Part shown: positions 16,682 to 25,167 of the stretch, one piece after another | How positions within the stretch are numbered: the first letter of the stretch is position 1 | How the letters are laid out: every line of letters begins with the position of its first letter | From: Oceanobacillus sp. J11TS1 | GTDB taxonomy: Bacteria; Bacillota; Bacilli; Bacillales; Amphibacillaceae | Direction: 5' to 3' | Length of the DNA: 59,621 nt | Assembly: GCF_018333215.1 (NCBI RefSeq) | Contig: NZ_BORO01000024.1 | Coordinates: 1-59,621 of the forward strand | Translations under genes and position numbers: made by a program | Notes under the pieces: model-generated | The model's input: only the letters and a program-made list of their open reading frames with translations | Told to the model about the DNA's origin: nothing | Database searches by the model: none

Positions 16682-17902
16682 TTATAGAAAGGTACCAATC
16701 GCATCTACTAGACTGTAAATACCTAAGAACGTTACCACAGCAGTTACCAGCCAGCCGATAATATTTAACCAAAGTTTATTTACATATTTCCCCATGGCAT
16801 TTTTCTTATTAACGACAACCATAATTAAAATTGCGATTAGTGGCAGAATGAATCCGTTTAATGCCTGTGCAATCAACAGCACTTCTAGAGGTTCAAAACC
16901 AAGTCCTGAAGTGATAATGCCTAAAACAATGACAGCAGTAAAGACGATCTTATATTTTTTATTAGAGAAACCGCCCTTCCACCTCATAAAGCTGCTTACT
17001 GTGACAGCAGCTCCCATTGGGGAAGCGATTGCTGAAGAAAAACCAGCAGCAAATAGACCGATACTAACAAATAAAGGTGCTAAATCTCCCATGAATGGCT
17101 GCAAGGGAGCAGCAAGTTCAACAACACTTCTAACCTCTGTGCCATGAATTAATGCACCAGCTGTAATTAGAATAGCAGCAGTAATAATACCGCCCACGGA
17201 GATTGAAATAATGGTATCCCATCTGGCTGCTTTGAGGCCGTCAGTACCATTCCATTTTTCTCCTACTGTTGACGCGTGGATGAAAAAGTTATAAGGAACC
17301 ACCGTTGTACCAATTAACGCAATAACCATCAAGATAGATCCTTCTGGAATAGATGGGATGAAGGCTCCTTGAAGTACACCGAGAACATCAGAGGTAGCTA
17401 CAACCATCGTAGTAATGAAAGTGATACACATGATAACGATTAAACCAATCATTATTTTTTCAATAAATTTATAACCGCCGAGTAAATTAAGAATCAAAAT
17501 AATAATTCCTACCATTGGTGCAACATAATTTTCTGGAATTCCGGATAAATAAGAGATACCCAGAGAAGTTCCCAGTAAATCTCCGCTAATATAGGCAGCA
17601 CAGCCAACACAAACAGCAATGAGAACAATCCATACGGTTGCAAACTTTAGGATTTGATTTTGAAATAGTTCTCTGATATTTTCTCCTAGGCCCTGCTTTG
17701 TTACAATTCCAATTCTGGCTACCATTTCTTGCAGGATAATGGTGGCTACAATGGAAAAAATAACGGCCCATAATAAAGCAAATCCAAATCCAGCTCCCGC
17801 ACGTGTCGCGGTTGTTACGGTGCCTGGTCCGATAAAGGAAGCGGTAATAATGGCACCTGGCCCTATGACCTTTAGCTTCTCAACAAATTTTGATTGAGAC
17901 AA
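16682..17902 (-). CDS. Nramp-related transporter lacking canonical metal-site residues
   Basis: The 406-residue protein has about 11 membrane spans in the Nramp/LeuT fold. Aligned to MntH, the helix-1 DPGN motif reads GPGT (25-28) and the helix-6 MPH motif reads VPY (202-204). The Asp, Asn and Met that normally bind Mn2+/Fe2+ are therefore all replaced, so a divalent-metal substrate is doubtful. The frame is open to 18016, but AAGGAGG seven bases before TTG 17902 (MSQSKFVEKLK) marks the true start. It lies 52 bp after a ureohydrolase gene, probably in one operon. Confidence 0.85.
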   Translation of the reverse strand: MSQSKFVEKLKVIGPGAIITASFIGPGTVTTATRAGAGFGFALLWAVIFSIVATIILQEMVARIGIVTKQGLGENIRELFQNQILKFATVWIVLIAVCVGCAAYISGDLLGTSLGISYLSGIPENYVAPMVGIIILILNLLGGYKFIEKIMIGLIVIMCITFITTMVVATSDVLGVLQGAFIPSIPEGSILMVIALIGTTVVPYNFFIHASTVGEKWNGTDGLKAARWDTIISISVGGIITAAILITAGALIHGTEVRSVVELAAPLQPFMGDLAPLFVSIGLFAAGFSSAIASPMGAAVTVSSFMRWKGGFSNKKYKIVFTAVIVLGIITSGLGFEPLEVLLIAQALNGFILPLIAILIMVVVNKKNAMGKYVNKLWLNIIGWLVTAVVTFLGIYSLVDAIGTFL

Positions 17903-17954
17903 ATAAACTCCTCCTTGTTTGGCAAGCAATAAACGAGAAGTTTCTCTAGTTATA

Positions 17955-18899
17955 TCACTTGTTATGACCTCCATGAATATGACCTGCCAGTACATAAAGG
18001 ACAGCTGTGGATACAAAGTGTGCTGAATTTTGATTGAAATCCTGCTGTGGATATACTTCTACAAAATCCATACCGCAAAGTCCTCGTTTACCAAATTCAT
18101 AGATCATGGTAACAAGCTCATAAGATGTCAATCCATTTCCATCAACAGGTCCGCCCGGGTTGAAGGCAAAGTCAAGTACGTCACTACAAATGGTGAGGTA
18201 CACAACATCTACATCTTTAGAAGCCATGTCATATATTTGATTAGCGTATTTTTTTAAATCTGTTTGTGCCCGGATATCATTAATGGTTAAGGTTACAGCG
18301 CCCGCCTCTTCCGCATGCTTGCCTGTTTCGGGCTTATTTCTAGGCCCTTTAATTCCCGTGTGAATCAAACTTTCATTTCGTACTCCTTCTGTTTCATACA
18401 AACGCATAAAAGGTGTGCTTCTGGCAAACTTGTCTCCTTCATGATGCGGCAGATTATCATAGTGTGAATCCAAATGAATGATGCCGACTTTTTTGCCGGT
18501 ATTCGTCAGGCCTTTGACAATTGGGTAAGTAATTCCATGATCCCCTCCAAGCCCTACGAGAAATTTCTCGTTTTTCCACAGGTTTTCTGCAAAGCTTTCG
18601 ATGCGGTTCATTGTTTCTGGAACATCATGTGGAACAATGCTCACATCACCTACATCACCTAAGCTTAGATGATCTTCTACATTAATATGGTCGAGCTCCG
18701 GCAGATATGTACTGTATCTGGCAGAGGATATTCGTATTTGTTTTGGACCAAGCTCGCATCCAGTATAATCTCCCCAAGTACAGGCGCCTTCCCAAGGCAC
18801 CCCATAAATCAGTACATCTGTATCGTACTCCTTTGTGCTTGTTAAATTTTTAGCACCTAGCATTGGCGGGGTATTTCCGTAAATATTATTCGAACTCAT
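17955..18899 (-). CDS. Ureohydrolase family protein (agmatinase/arginase-like) with an altered metal site
   Basis: The 314-residue cytosolic enzyme has the arginase fold. Such enzymes hydrolyse guanidino compounds to urea (or formamide) using two metals. Ligand motifs: GGDH (His121) and LDSHYD (Asp144, His146, Asp148). The last motif, normally SxDxDxxDP, reads TICSDVLDF, so the bridging first Asp is Cys238 while Asp240 is kept. Substrate cannot be told; agmatine, guanidine, guanidinobutyrate and formiminoglutamate are candidates. It precedes the Nramp-like gene in a likely two-gene operon. The ATG follows GAGGAG. Confidence 0.85.
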   Translation of the reverse strand: MSSNNIYGNTPPMLGAKNLTSTKEYDTDVLIYGVPWEGACTWGDYTGCELGPKQIRISSARYSTYLPELDHINVEDHLSLGDVGDVSIVPHDVPETMNRIESFAENLWKNEKFLVGLGGDHGITYPIVKGLTNTGKKVGIIHLDSHYDNLPHHEGDKFARSTPFMRLYETEGVRNESLIHTGIKGPRNKPETGKHAEEAGAVTLTINDIRAQTDLKKYANQIYDMASKDVDVVYLTICSDVLDFAFNPGGPVDGNGLTSYELVTMIYEFGKRGLCGMDFVEVYPQQDFNQNSAHFVSTAVLYVLAGHIHGGHNK

Positions 18900-19422
18900 G
18901 AATTCATCTCCTCTTTAAAAAAATGTTATTAATTACTGTTTAACCTGGGACTAGGGGGTTAAAACTCCTTTTTTTGCAAGTTGAGAAAATAGATAATTTT
19001 AAGGTATCTGAATGAGAGGACGATCAAAAAATCTTCCAATGATAAGCGGCGAATTTCTGCGTTGACCTGGCTTTTTCGATGGGACTGGGACTGGGACTGC
19101 GATTACTCGTCCCATCGAAGAGCCTTTGCGATTACTCGTCCCACCGAAAACCATTGGCTACTTTTGAACACGTACTATAAGAAAAAGTCCCGATTCACTA
19201 AAAGAGTAAGCTAACGCAAATTTGGTGGAATTTTTTAAATAACTGGAACGGTTGTACAATTTTTGGAAGGCTGTATCATCGAATGTGAAGCTATAATTAA
19301 GGTATTGTCTAAATGGAGATTTTATGCTCTTTAGAAAAGTCATTGATCACTACGCAATGAAAAAGACCCCTATCACGACGACTTTTTTATTGAGTGGTAT
19401 TAAGAAATTAAAGTAGAGGAAC
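18900..19422. other. Intergenic region with repeat debris
   Basis: This holds the upstream region of the ureohydrolase gene (minus), one copy of the hexamer hairpin repeat (19075-19147) and an A/T-rich hairpin near 19356-19392. I looked for a guanidine riboswitch on the minus strand and did not recognise one. A 61-codon minus-strand frame at 19158-19343 has no family signature. Text near 19165-19200 loosely resembles 48955-49000, suggesting an old dispersed element. Confidence 0.45.
19075..19147. repeat. Dispersed hexamer hairpin repeat, copy 1
   Basis: TTCGATGGGAC (19075-19085) pairs perfectly with GTCCCATCGAA (19109-19119). The loop holds further GGGACT hexamers and one GCGATT. A second partial copy (GCGATTACTCGTCCCACCGAA) follows at about 19127-19147. 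Related copies occur near 38344 and 53673. Confidence 0.8.
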
Positions 19423-19465
19423 GATAAAAAAGACTGGAAGCTAAGCTAATCCAGTCTTTTTTATC
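19423..19465 (-). terminator. Terminator of the small exported/membrane pair
   Basis: GATAAAAAAGACTGGA (19423-19438) pairs perfectly over 16 bp with 19450-19465. It sits 20 bases after the minus-strand stop at 19486. Confidence 0.88.
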
Positions 19466-19485
19466 GCTATTTTACTTCGGAATGT

Positions 19486-19695
19486 CTAATTTTCATCTTC
19501 ATTTTCTTGATTTTCTCGTTTGAAATTTTGATAAGTGAACCAACAACCTAGCAAAATAAAGGGAACCATAACAAGAATATTTCCTAATGGCGAAAATTCT
19601 AATGTGATATTAAGAATTACCAGCACTGCAACGAAAGCTAAAAGTATTAGTATTTGTTTCAATTTAAATTTAAACTTTGATTCCACCTTATTCAC
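19486..19695 (-). CDS. Small two-span membrane protein, unknown
   Basis: The frame encodes up to 69 residues: a basic N-terminus, two hydrophobic segments (about 15-33 and 37-53, separated by EFSPLGN) and a charged Glu/Asn-rich tail. I do not recognise a family. It follows the 138-residue exported-protein gene by 18 bp and shares its terminator, so the two are probably co-transcribed. The GTG at 19695 is close to AAGGGAA; a second GTG three codons later is also possible. A companion or immunity-type role is only a guess from size and topology. Confidence 0.6.
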   Translation of the reverse strand: MNKVESKFKFKLKQILILLAFVAVLVILNITLEFSPLGNILVMVPFILLGCWFTYQNFKRENQENEDEN

Positions 19696-19713
19696 TTCCC
19701 TTCAATTCATATC

Positions 19714-20130
19714 TTACTCTATTGTAACACTTTTATTTTTTATTTTATGAACAGATTGAGAAGTGTTGCCATTCCAATATTCATATTTTGTTCTGACACC
19801 TTTACCTTGTGCTTCTGCATCTTGGAAAGTATCCATCATTCTAGCAGTTGAAATACTCTCAGCAAGAAGCATAAAGCCGACAACTGGATAAGCACTTGCA
19901 ATACCTCTCATAACTTGTCTTGCAGTGGCATCCCTGTCTTCATAATCGGCAACGATTTCTTTAGTTTTGCTTGGTGTGAAATAATGAGTGACTTCATATA
20001 CATCGTAGGTGACCATTCCTTCTTTTTCTGTTCTGTCTGGTCCTGCCGCGGCTTCTGTACTTTTTGTAAAACTGAGGTTTACCCCTAGAAGAATAGTACA
20101 GGCTAGTAAACCTATTACGAACTTTCTCAT
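19714..20130 (-). CDS. Exported protein of unknown function, 138 residues
   Basis: A clear signal peptide (MRKFVIGLLACTILLGVNLS, cleavage probably near TEAAA at about 26-30) precedes a mature domain of about 110 residues. That domain has one moderately hydrophobic stretch (GIASAYPVVGFMLLAESIS, about 77-95) and a basic C-terminus (SVHKIKNKSVTIE). I do not recognise a family. It is the first of two genes with the small membrane protein. A strong ribosome site (AAGGGAGGTG) precedes the ATG. Confidence 0.65.
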   Translation of the reverse strand: MRKFVIGLLACTILLGVNLSFTKSTEAAAGPDRTEKEGMVTYDVYEVTHYFTPSKTKEIVADYEDRDATARQVMRGIASAYPVVGFMLLAESISTARMMDTFQDAEAQGKGVRTKYEYWNGNTSQSVHKIKNKSVTIE

Positions 20131-20253
20131 TATTACACCTCCCTTTTTTTAGTTATTAGTTGTCTTCCCGATCTCTATTTTAATAAACATTAAATTGGTA
20201 AAATTCCAATCTATTTTCAAGCTAAATGCTTATTTGCTTAAGAAAGAAAAAAT

Positions 20254-20360
20254 ATGGCTTTTACAATGGTAAGCGGATCACAGGGAGCATTAAGGAATTG
20301 ATAAATACTCTACATCTATACCCTCTAGAGGTTCAATGAAACTTATAATGTAAAAGCCAT
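20254..20360. repeat. Inverted repeat competing with the his terminator
   Basis: ATGGCTTTTACA at 20254-20265 is the exact inverse of TGTAAAAGCCAT at 20349-20360. The latter is also part of the his terminator stem, so two mutually exclusive foldings are possible. Confidence 0.5.
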
Positions 20361-20386
20361 TAAATTTATAATATCTAATGGCTTTT
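20352..20386 (-). terminator. Terminator of the his operon
   Basis: AAAAGCCATTA (20352-20362) pairs perfectly with TAATGGCTTTT (20376-20386), directly after hisC on the minus strand. Confidence 0.78.
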
Positions 20387-20403
20387 GAGTAATCTATTGA
20401 ATT

Positions 20404-21468
20404 TTAGTTTGCTTTCTGAATCCTATCTATCGCATCTAATAGCTTTGACATCTGTTCCCTTGTTCCAATCGAAATTCGCAAATAGTTTTCTAGTCTTGGC
20501 TGGTTAAAGTAACGAACTAGGAATCCTGCCTGCTTTAACTCAGAGAAAAGTTTTTCCGCTTCTATATTTGCTGGGGAAGCAAGGACAAAATTAGTTTGAG
20601 AAGGGAGGACATAAAAATTTCTTTTCTCTAATTCATGTCGAAAATATTCTCTTGTTGCAATGATTTCTTGTCTTGTTTTTTCAAAATAAGCTGTATCTCG
20701 AAAGGCTTCTATTGCTCCAACAATGGCTAGACGGTCCATGGTGTAGGAATTAAAGGAATCCTTTGCCCGCGTTAATCCTTCAATGAGGTCTGGATGCCCT
20801 AGTGCCAGTCCGATACGAAGCCCTGCAAGGGAGCGTGATTTGGATAAGGTTTGGACAACAAGCAGGTTCGGATAAGTGTCGATTAAAGGTACAGCTGAAG
20901 CTTCCGCAAAATCAGCATAGGCTTCATCAATTATCACCACTTGCTCTGGATTATTTTTTAAAATTTCCTCGATAGACTCAAGTTCTAAATAAATGCTAGA
21001 CGGTGCGTTCGGATTTGGGAAAATAACACCGCCTTCTGAGTGAAAGAAGGACTCGACAGGGATAGAAAAGTCATCCTTCAAAGAGACTTCTTCCACGTCT
21101 AACTGATAAAGCTTTGTATAAACCGGATAGAAGCTATAGGTGAGATCTGGGTATTTAATCGTCTTTCCAGGCTCAAAAAATGTCATAAAACTAAAGGCAA
21201 GCACTTCATCAGATCCGTTACCGACAAAAACCTGCTCTTTCTTCAACCTATAATAACTAGCAATTTCCTCTCTGAGTTCATCCACGGTAGGGGAAGGGTA
21301 GAGCTGTAATTTTGTCTTTGCCTCTTCCTCTATAGCTGCCAGCACTTTAGGAGAGGGAGGAAAGGGATTTTCATTGGTATTTAATTTTATAATAGAAGGG
21401 TCATCTAATTGTTCTCCAGGGACATAAGGTTCTAGCTGCTTGATTAATGGATTCCAGAATTTACTCAC
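20404..21468 (-). CDS. hisC: Histidinol-phosphate aminotransferase
   Basis: HisC transaminates imidazole-acetol phosphate with glutamate, using PLP. The protein has [11 protein letters not shown] near the N-terminus, [18 protein letters not shown] and the Schiff-base Lys in [14 protein letters not shown]. The frame is open to 21501, but GAGGG sits about eight bases before GTG 21468, giving the natural start [12 protein letters not shown] (354 residues). It overlaps hisI by 8 bases and is the last gene of the operon. Confidence 0.94.
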   Translation of the reverse strand: MSKFWNPLIKQLEPYVPGEQLDDPSIIKLNTNENPFPPSPKVLAAIEEEAKTKLQLYPSPTVDELREEIASYYRLKKEQVFVGNGSDEVLAFSFMTFFEPGKTIKYPDLTYSFYPVYTKLYQLDVEEVSLKDDFSIPVESFFHSEGGVIFPNPNAPSSIYLELESIEEILKNNPEQVVIIDEAYADFAEASAVPLIDTYPNLLVVQTLSKSRSLAGLRIGLALGHPDLIEGLTRAKDSFNSYTMDRLAIVGAIEAFRDTAYFEKTRQEIIATREYFRHELEKRNFYVLPSQTNFVLASPANIEAEKLFSELKQAGFLVRYFNQPRLENYLRISIGTREQMSKLLDAIDRIQKAN

Positions 21469-22099
21469 GGTGCTGACCCTCTTTTTCAATGTGACGCTCA
21501 TTTAGTATTTTTTTGATATCCTTTGTAGATACGCCTTGCTCTTCCATTAAGACAAGAGAGTGATATAGTAAATCCGCCAATTCATTCGTTAATTCTTCTT
21601 TATCCCTATTTTTTGCGCCGATAACCACCTCTGTAGATTCTTCACCGATTTTCTTCAGGATTTTATCTAACCCTTTATTAAACAGATAAGTCGTATACGC
21701 ACCCTCCTGCGGGTTTTCTTTACGGTCTTTAATTTTATTGGAAAGTTCGTTAATCATGGAGAATAAAGGTTTTTCGCTTTCGAATAAAGTTGTATCAAAG
21801 CAAGTAGTTGTTCCTTGATGACAAGCAGGACCAAGCGGCTGCACTTGAATTACTAAAGCATCCTGATCACAATCAACGCTTATTTTTTTAACTATCTGCT
21901 TATTCCCTGACGTTTCTCCTTTATTCCAGAGTTCCTGGCGGCTGCGGGAATAGAACCATGTCTCACCGGATTCTAATGTTTTTGTGAAAGCAATGTCGTT
22001 CATATAAGCCAAAGTTAATACTTCTCCTGTTGCATAATCTTGAACAATCGCCGGAACTAGCCCGTTTTCATTGTATTTTATTTCAACATCCATTATCAT
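21461..22099 (-). CDS. hisI: Bifunctional phosphoribosyl-AMP cyclohydrolase / phosphoribosyl-ATP pyrophosphatase
   Basis: This HisIE fusion (212 residues) carries steps two and three of histidine synthesis. The cyclohydrolase domain (about 1-115) has [26 protein letters not shown] and the zinc-site Cys of [10 protein letters not shown]. The pyrophosphohydrolase domain (about 120-205) has [15 protein letters not shown] and [13 protein letters not shown]. The order of activities in one chain is usual for Bacillales. Its ATG overlaps the hisF stop (ATGA). Confidence 0.94.
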   Translation of the reverse strand: MIMDVEIKYNENGLVPAIVQDYATGEVLTLAYMNDIAFTKTLESGETWFYSRSRQELWNKGETSGNKQIVKKISVDCDQDALVIQVQPLGPACHQGTTTCFDTTLFESEKPLFSMINELSNKIKDRKENPQEGAYTTYLFNKGLDKILKKIGEESTEVVIGAKNRDKEELTNELADLLYHSLVLMEEQGVSTKDIKKILNERHIEKEGQHRE

Positions 22100-22854
22100 T
22101 TCCTCCTCATTGGTATTCCTTGTGAAGATAAGTACTCTTTTAATTCTTGAATCGGAATCTCTCCGTAGTGGAACACAGATGCAGCCAATGCAGCATCAAT
22201 TCCTTCTGCTAAAATTTCTGAGAAGTGTTCTCGTTTGCCTGCTCCGCCACTAGCAATGACAGGAATATTTACCGCATCAGCGATTTTTTTCGTTATTTCG
22301 ATTTGATAGCCGTTTTTTTCGCCATCCGCATCCATGGCATTTACAACAATTTCACCTGCTCCGAGTGCTTCGCCTTGTTTTGCCCATTCAATCGCATCCA
22401 TTTCTGTATCTTTTCTCCCCCCATTGATAAATACATTAAATTCGCCATCAGCTGTTTTCTTCGCATCAATGGAAAGCACAATACATTGGCTGCCGAATTT
22501 ATCGGATGCTTCTGTAATTAATTCTGGACGCTGGACCGCGGCACTGTTAATCGATACTTTATCAGCACCTGCATGAAGTACGCTGTGAATATCTTCTATC
22601 GTGCGGATGCCCCCGCCCACCATAAATGGAATAGCGATTTCGCGTGCGACTTGTTCTACAACATCTAGGAAAATATCCCGTTCTTCGTTTGAAGCGGTAA
22701 TATCATAAAATACGAGCTCATCAGCCCCTTCTCGGTTATAGCGTGCAGCCAGTTCCACCGGATTAGCAACATCTTTGATATTTTGAAACTTCTTTCCCTT
22801 TACCACACGGCCTTTATCTACATCCAGGCAAGGAATAATTCGTTTAGCGAGCAT
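22096..22854 (-). CDS. hisF: Imidazole glycerol phosphate synthase cyclase subunit
   Basis: HisF is the barrel subunit that uses ammonia from HisH to form imidazole glycerol phosphate and AICAR. At 252 residues it is normal length. Catalytic Asp segments are [15 protein letters not shown] (Asp11) and LSIDAKK (about 130). The phosphate loops FMVGGGIRT and VIASGGAG are present. It overlaps hisA by 11 bases. Confidence 0.96.
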   Translation of the reverse strand: MLAKRIIPCLDVDKGRVVKGKKFQNIKDVANPVELAARYNREGADELVFYDITASNEERDIFLDVVEQVAREIAIPFMVGGGIRTIEDIHSVLHAGADKVSINSAAVQRPELITEASDKFGSQCIVLSIDAKKTADGEFNVFINGGRKDTEMDAIEWAKQGEALGAGEIVVNAMDADGEKNGYQIEITKKIADAVNIPVIASGGAGKREHFSEILAEGIDAALAASVFHYGEIPIQELKEYLSSQGIPMRRK

Positions 22855-23566
22855 GATTATCCTCCTTTACAACCTCTTCTAACTGAATAGTCCCATCGTA
22901 TAATGCTTTTCCGATAATCGCTCCATAAAGGCCGAGTGCCTGAAGGTTTGTAACATGCTCTTTTCGGGAAACCCCGCCAGAAGCGATAATATTCATTGTA
23001 GTCGCTTCCTGCATAGCTTTTAATTCCTCTAGATTCGGTCCGCGCAGCATGCCATCTTTTAAAATATCTGTATATACAATGGTTTTTAAACCAGCTGCTT
23101 CTAGTTCTCTTGCAAGATCAGCTGCTTTTGTATCACTATTTTTAGTCCAGCCATCCGTTGCAACATAACCATTGCGCGCGTCTAAGGAAACAGCAATCTT
23201 ATCGCCGTATAACCCGATTGCCTCTGTAAGCAGCGCCCAATTGGTTATGGCAGAGGTACCAAGAATAACCCGGGCAGCCCCGCCTTCTATATATTCCTTA
23301 ATTGTATCTAAAGAACGAATCCCGCCGCCAACCTCTACAGGAATAGATAGACTTTGAATTGTTTTGAGGATAACCTCTTTATTTTTCGGTTCTCCCGTTT
23401 TCGCACCATCTAAATCGACCATATGCAAGAAAGCTCCGCCAGCATCCTGCCATTTTTTTGCTGTTTCCACTGGGGAGTTACTATACGTTGTCTGCTGATG
23501 GTAATCCCCTTGCTTTAATCGGACACAATTTCCATCTTTCACATCAATTGCTGGGAAAATGATCAT
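22844..23566 (-). CDS. hisA: ProFAR isomerase
   Basis: HisA opens the ribose ring of ProFAR to give PRFAR. The 240-residue half-barrel repeat protein shows [20 protein letters not shown] (general base Asp8) and [15 protein letters not shown] (Asp near 129). The phosphate-binding VEVGGGIRS and IIASGGVS are present. It overlaps hisH by four bases (ATGA) and hisF by 11. Confidence 0.96.
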   Translation of the reverse strand: MIIFPAIDVKDGNCVRLKQGDYHQQTTYSNSPVETAKKWQDAGGAFLHMVDLDGAKTGEPKNKEVILKTIQSLSIPVEVGGGIRSLDTIKEYIEGGAARVILGTSAITNWALLTEAIGLYGDKIAVSLDARNGYVATDGWTKNSDTKAADLARELEAAGLKTIVYTDILKDGMLRGPNLEELKAMQEATTMNIIASGGVSRKEHVTNLQALGLYGAIIGKALYDGTIQLEEVVKEDNHAR

Positions 23567-24168
23567 GAAATCAACTCCTCGTAATTTTTCAATAAAGTAA
23601 TTCCAATTTCACCACTTTTTTCCGGGTGAAATTGCATGCCTGTGATATTTTTATCCTGTACAATCGCAGGGACACGTCCGCCATATTCTGCGCTTGCTAT
23701 CAGGGTATCTTCAGCCAAACGATCTACGGCATAGGAATGAACAAAATACACATAAGGTTCTTTGCCTAGTTGATCGAATAAGCTATTGTCCTGATTGGCT
23801 GTGAGTATGTTCCATCCCATATGGGGAACCTTGACCGAATCAGAGATACGGTTGACTGAACCAGTTAGAAGGCCGAGCCCTGCGCAGCCGCCATTTTCTT
23901 CACTAAATTCGTAGAAAAGCTGCATACCAAGACAGATTCCTAGAATGGGTTTGCCATTCGCTGCTTCATCTTTCAAAAGGCTATCTAGTTGATAGCGTTG
24001 TAATGCTTCCATCGCATCTTTAAATGCACCCACCCCAGGCAGAATAATTGAATCAGCCTGTTTAATTTCTTCTGGGTCCATCGTCAGTTTGGATGGTTTA
24101 CCTAGTTTATCTAAGGCAAACTGCAAACTTTTAATATTTCCTGCACCGTAATCAATAATGGCAATCAT
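23563..24168 (-). CDS. hisH: Imidazole glycerol phosphate synthase glutaminase subunit
   Basis: HisH hydrolyses glutamine and channels ammonia to HisF. The class I amidotransferase triad is visible: nucleophile in GICLGMQLFYE, and His and Glu in MQFHPEKSG. At 201 residues it is normal length. It is unusual only in context: 414 bases holding a CGCTC array separate it from hisB, whereas the other his genes touch or overlap. Confidence 0.96.
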   Translation of the reverse strand: MIAIIDYGAGNIKSLQFALDKLGKPSKLTMDPEEIKQADSIILPGVGAFKDAMEALQRYQLDSLLKDEAANGKPILGICLGMQLFYEFSEENGGCAGLGLLTGSVNRISDSVKVPHMGWNILTANQDNSLFDQLGKEPYVYFVHSYAVDRLAEDTLIASAEYGGRVPAIVQDKNITGMQFHPEKSGEIGITLLKNYEELIS

Positions 24169-24234
24169 TTTTTTAGCTCCTTTTTCAATAATAAAAAATA
24201 TAAGGAAGGAGGAAAGGGAAATTCGAGCCGAACC

Positions 24235-24570
24235 CGCTCAGAAATCAAGAAATGCGAGGCGCTCGAAAATTAGAGAATGCGCTCGAACCTGGTCGGAGTC
24301 GCTCGAAAATCAGAGTAAGCGATCCACCTTGGTCCAAGCCGCTCGAAAATCAGAATAGGCGCTCCACCTTGGTCTAAGCCCGCTCGAAAATCAGAGTAAG
24401 CGCTCCACCCCAGTCCGAACTCGCTCCAAAATTAGAGTAAGCGCTCCACCCCGGTCCGAAACCGCTCCAAAATCAGAAGAACCCGCTCCAACATGATCCC
24501 AAACCGCCCCAAAATCAGAGGAACCCGCTCCAACCTAATCCCACCCCACTCAACAATCAGTAAACGCCCT
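24235..24570. repeat. Phased CGCTC array inside the his operon
   Basis: Seventeen cores begin at 24235, 24260, 24280, 24300, 24320, 24340, 24360, 24381, 24401, 24422, 24442, 24463, 24484, 24505, 24526, 24547 and 24565. Most steps are 20 or 21. Two unit types alternate: CGCTCGAAAATCAGAGTAAG, and one based on CGCTCCACCTTGGTCYAAG, whose spacer holds CTTGG-T-CCAAG. Cores decay toward hisB (CGCCCC, CACTC). It fills most of the hisB-hisH gap (24169-24582). Confidence 0.92.
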
Positions 24571-24582
24571 CTAATCCTCATG

Positions 24583-25167
24583 TTATAGACTTCCTTTAGT
24601 AGAAGGAACGCCTTTCATCGTCGGGTCCACGGATACTGCTTCGCGAATTGCTCTTCCTAACCCCTTAAAAATGGATTCAATCATATGGTGTGTGTTTGTT
24701 CCGTACAAGACTTCTACATGAAGGGTTACTTTGGCATGGCTGGTAAATCCAATTAAAAATTCTTCAACCAGTTCTGTATCAAAATTTCCAACTTTATCTT
24801 TTAAACCGTCCACTCGATAAACTAAGAAGGAACGGCCGCTAATATCAAGAGAGACTCTAGAGAGTGCTTCATCCATTGGCGTTGTCGCTGTGGCGTAGCG
24901 TTCGATGCTTTCTTTTGTGCCTAATGCCTCGTGGAATGCCTGGCCAAGCACGATACCGATATCTTCTACAGTATGATGCTGGTCTACTTCTAGGTCTCCT
25001 TCACATTCTACTTGTAAATTTAGTCTGCCGTGTTTGGTAAGAAGGGTCAGCATATGATCGAAAAAACCAACTCCTGTTTTTAAATCAGATTTACCTTCTC
25101 CATCTAAATCAAGAGAAAGCGATATATTGGTTTCTTTAGTTTGGCGTTTTTTTTCAGCGTGACGCAT
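24583..25167 (-). CDS. hisB: Imidazoleglycerol-phosphate dehydratase
   Basis: HisB dehydrates imidazole glycerol phosphate at a dimanganese site. The 194-residue monofunctional protein shows FFDHMLTLLTKHG, DQHHTVEDIGIVLGQA and HMIESIFKGLGRA, which supply the metal-binding His and Glu. The frame is open to 25251, but AAAGGAG seven bases before ATG 25167 (MRHAEKKRQTKE) gives the right start. That start overlaps the end of hisD by 14 bases. Confidence 0.95.
   Translation of the reverse strand: MRHAEKKRQTKETNISLSLDLDGEGKSDLKTGVGFFDHMLTLLTKHGRLNLQVECEGDLEVDQHHTVEDIGIVLGQAFHEALGTKESIERYATATTPMDEALSRVSLDISGRSFLVYRVDGLKDKVGNFDTELVEEFLIGFTSHAKVTLHVEVLYGTNTHHMIESIFKGLGRAIREAVSVDPTMKGVPSTKGSL

Noticed and set aside
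16682-18016. Long 444-residue Nramp start overlapping the upstream gene
   Set aside because: The extra N-terminus reads through the end of the ureohydrolase gene in another frame; the AAGGAGG/TTG at 17902 is the natural start.
18900-19020. Guanidine riboswitch upstream of the ureohydrolase
   Set aside because: The conserved ykkC core sequences were looked for on the minus strand and not found.
19081-19098. G-quadruplex in GGGACTGGGACTGGGACT
   Set aside because: Only three G-triplets are present, one short of an intramolecular quadruplex; the hairpin explains the sequence better.
19158-19343. 61-codon minus-strand frame as transposase remnant
   Set aside because: No transposase motif or terminal repeats could be identified; left as unexplained intergenic sequence.
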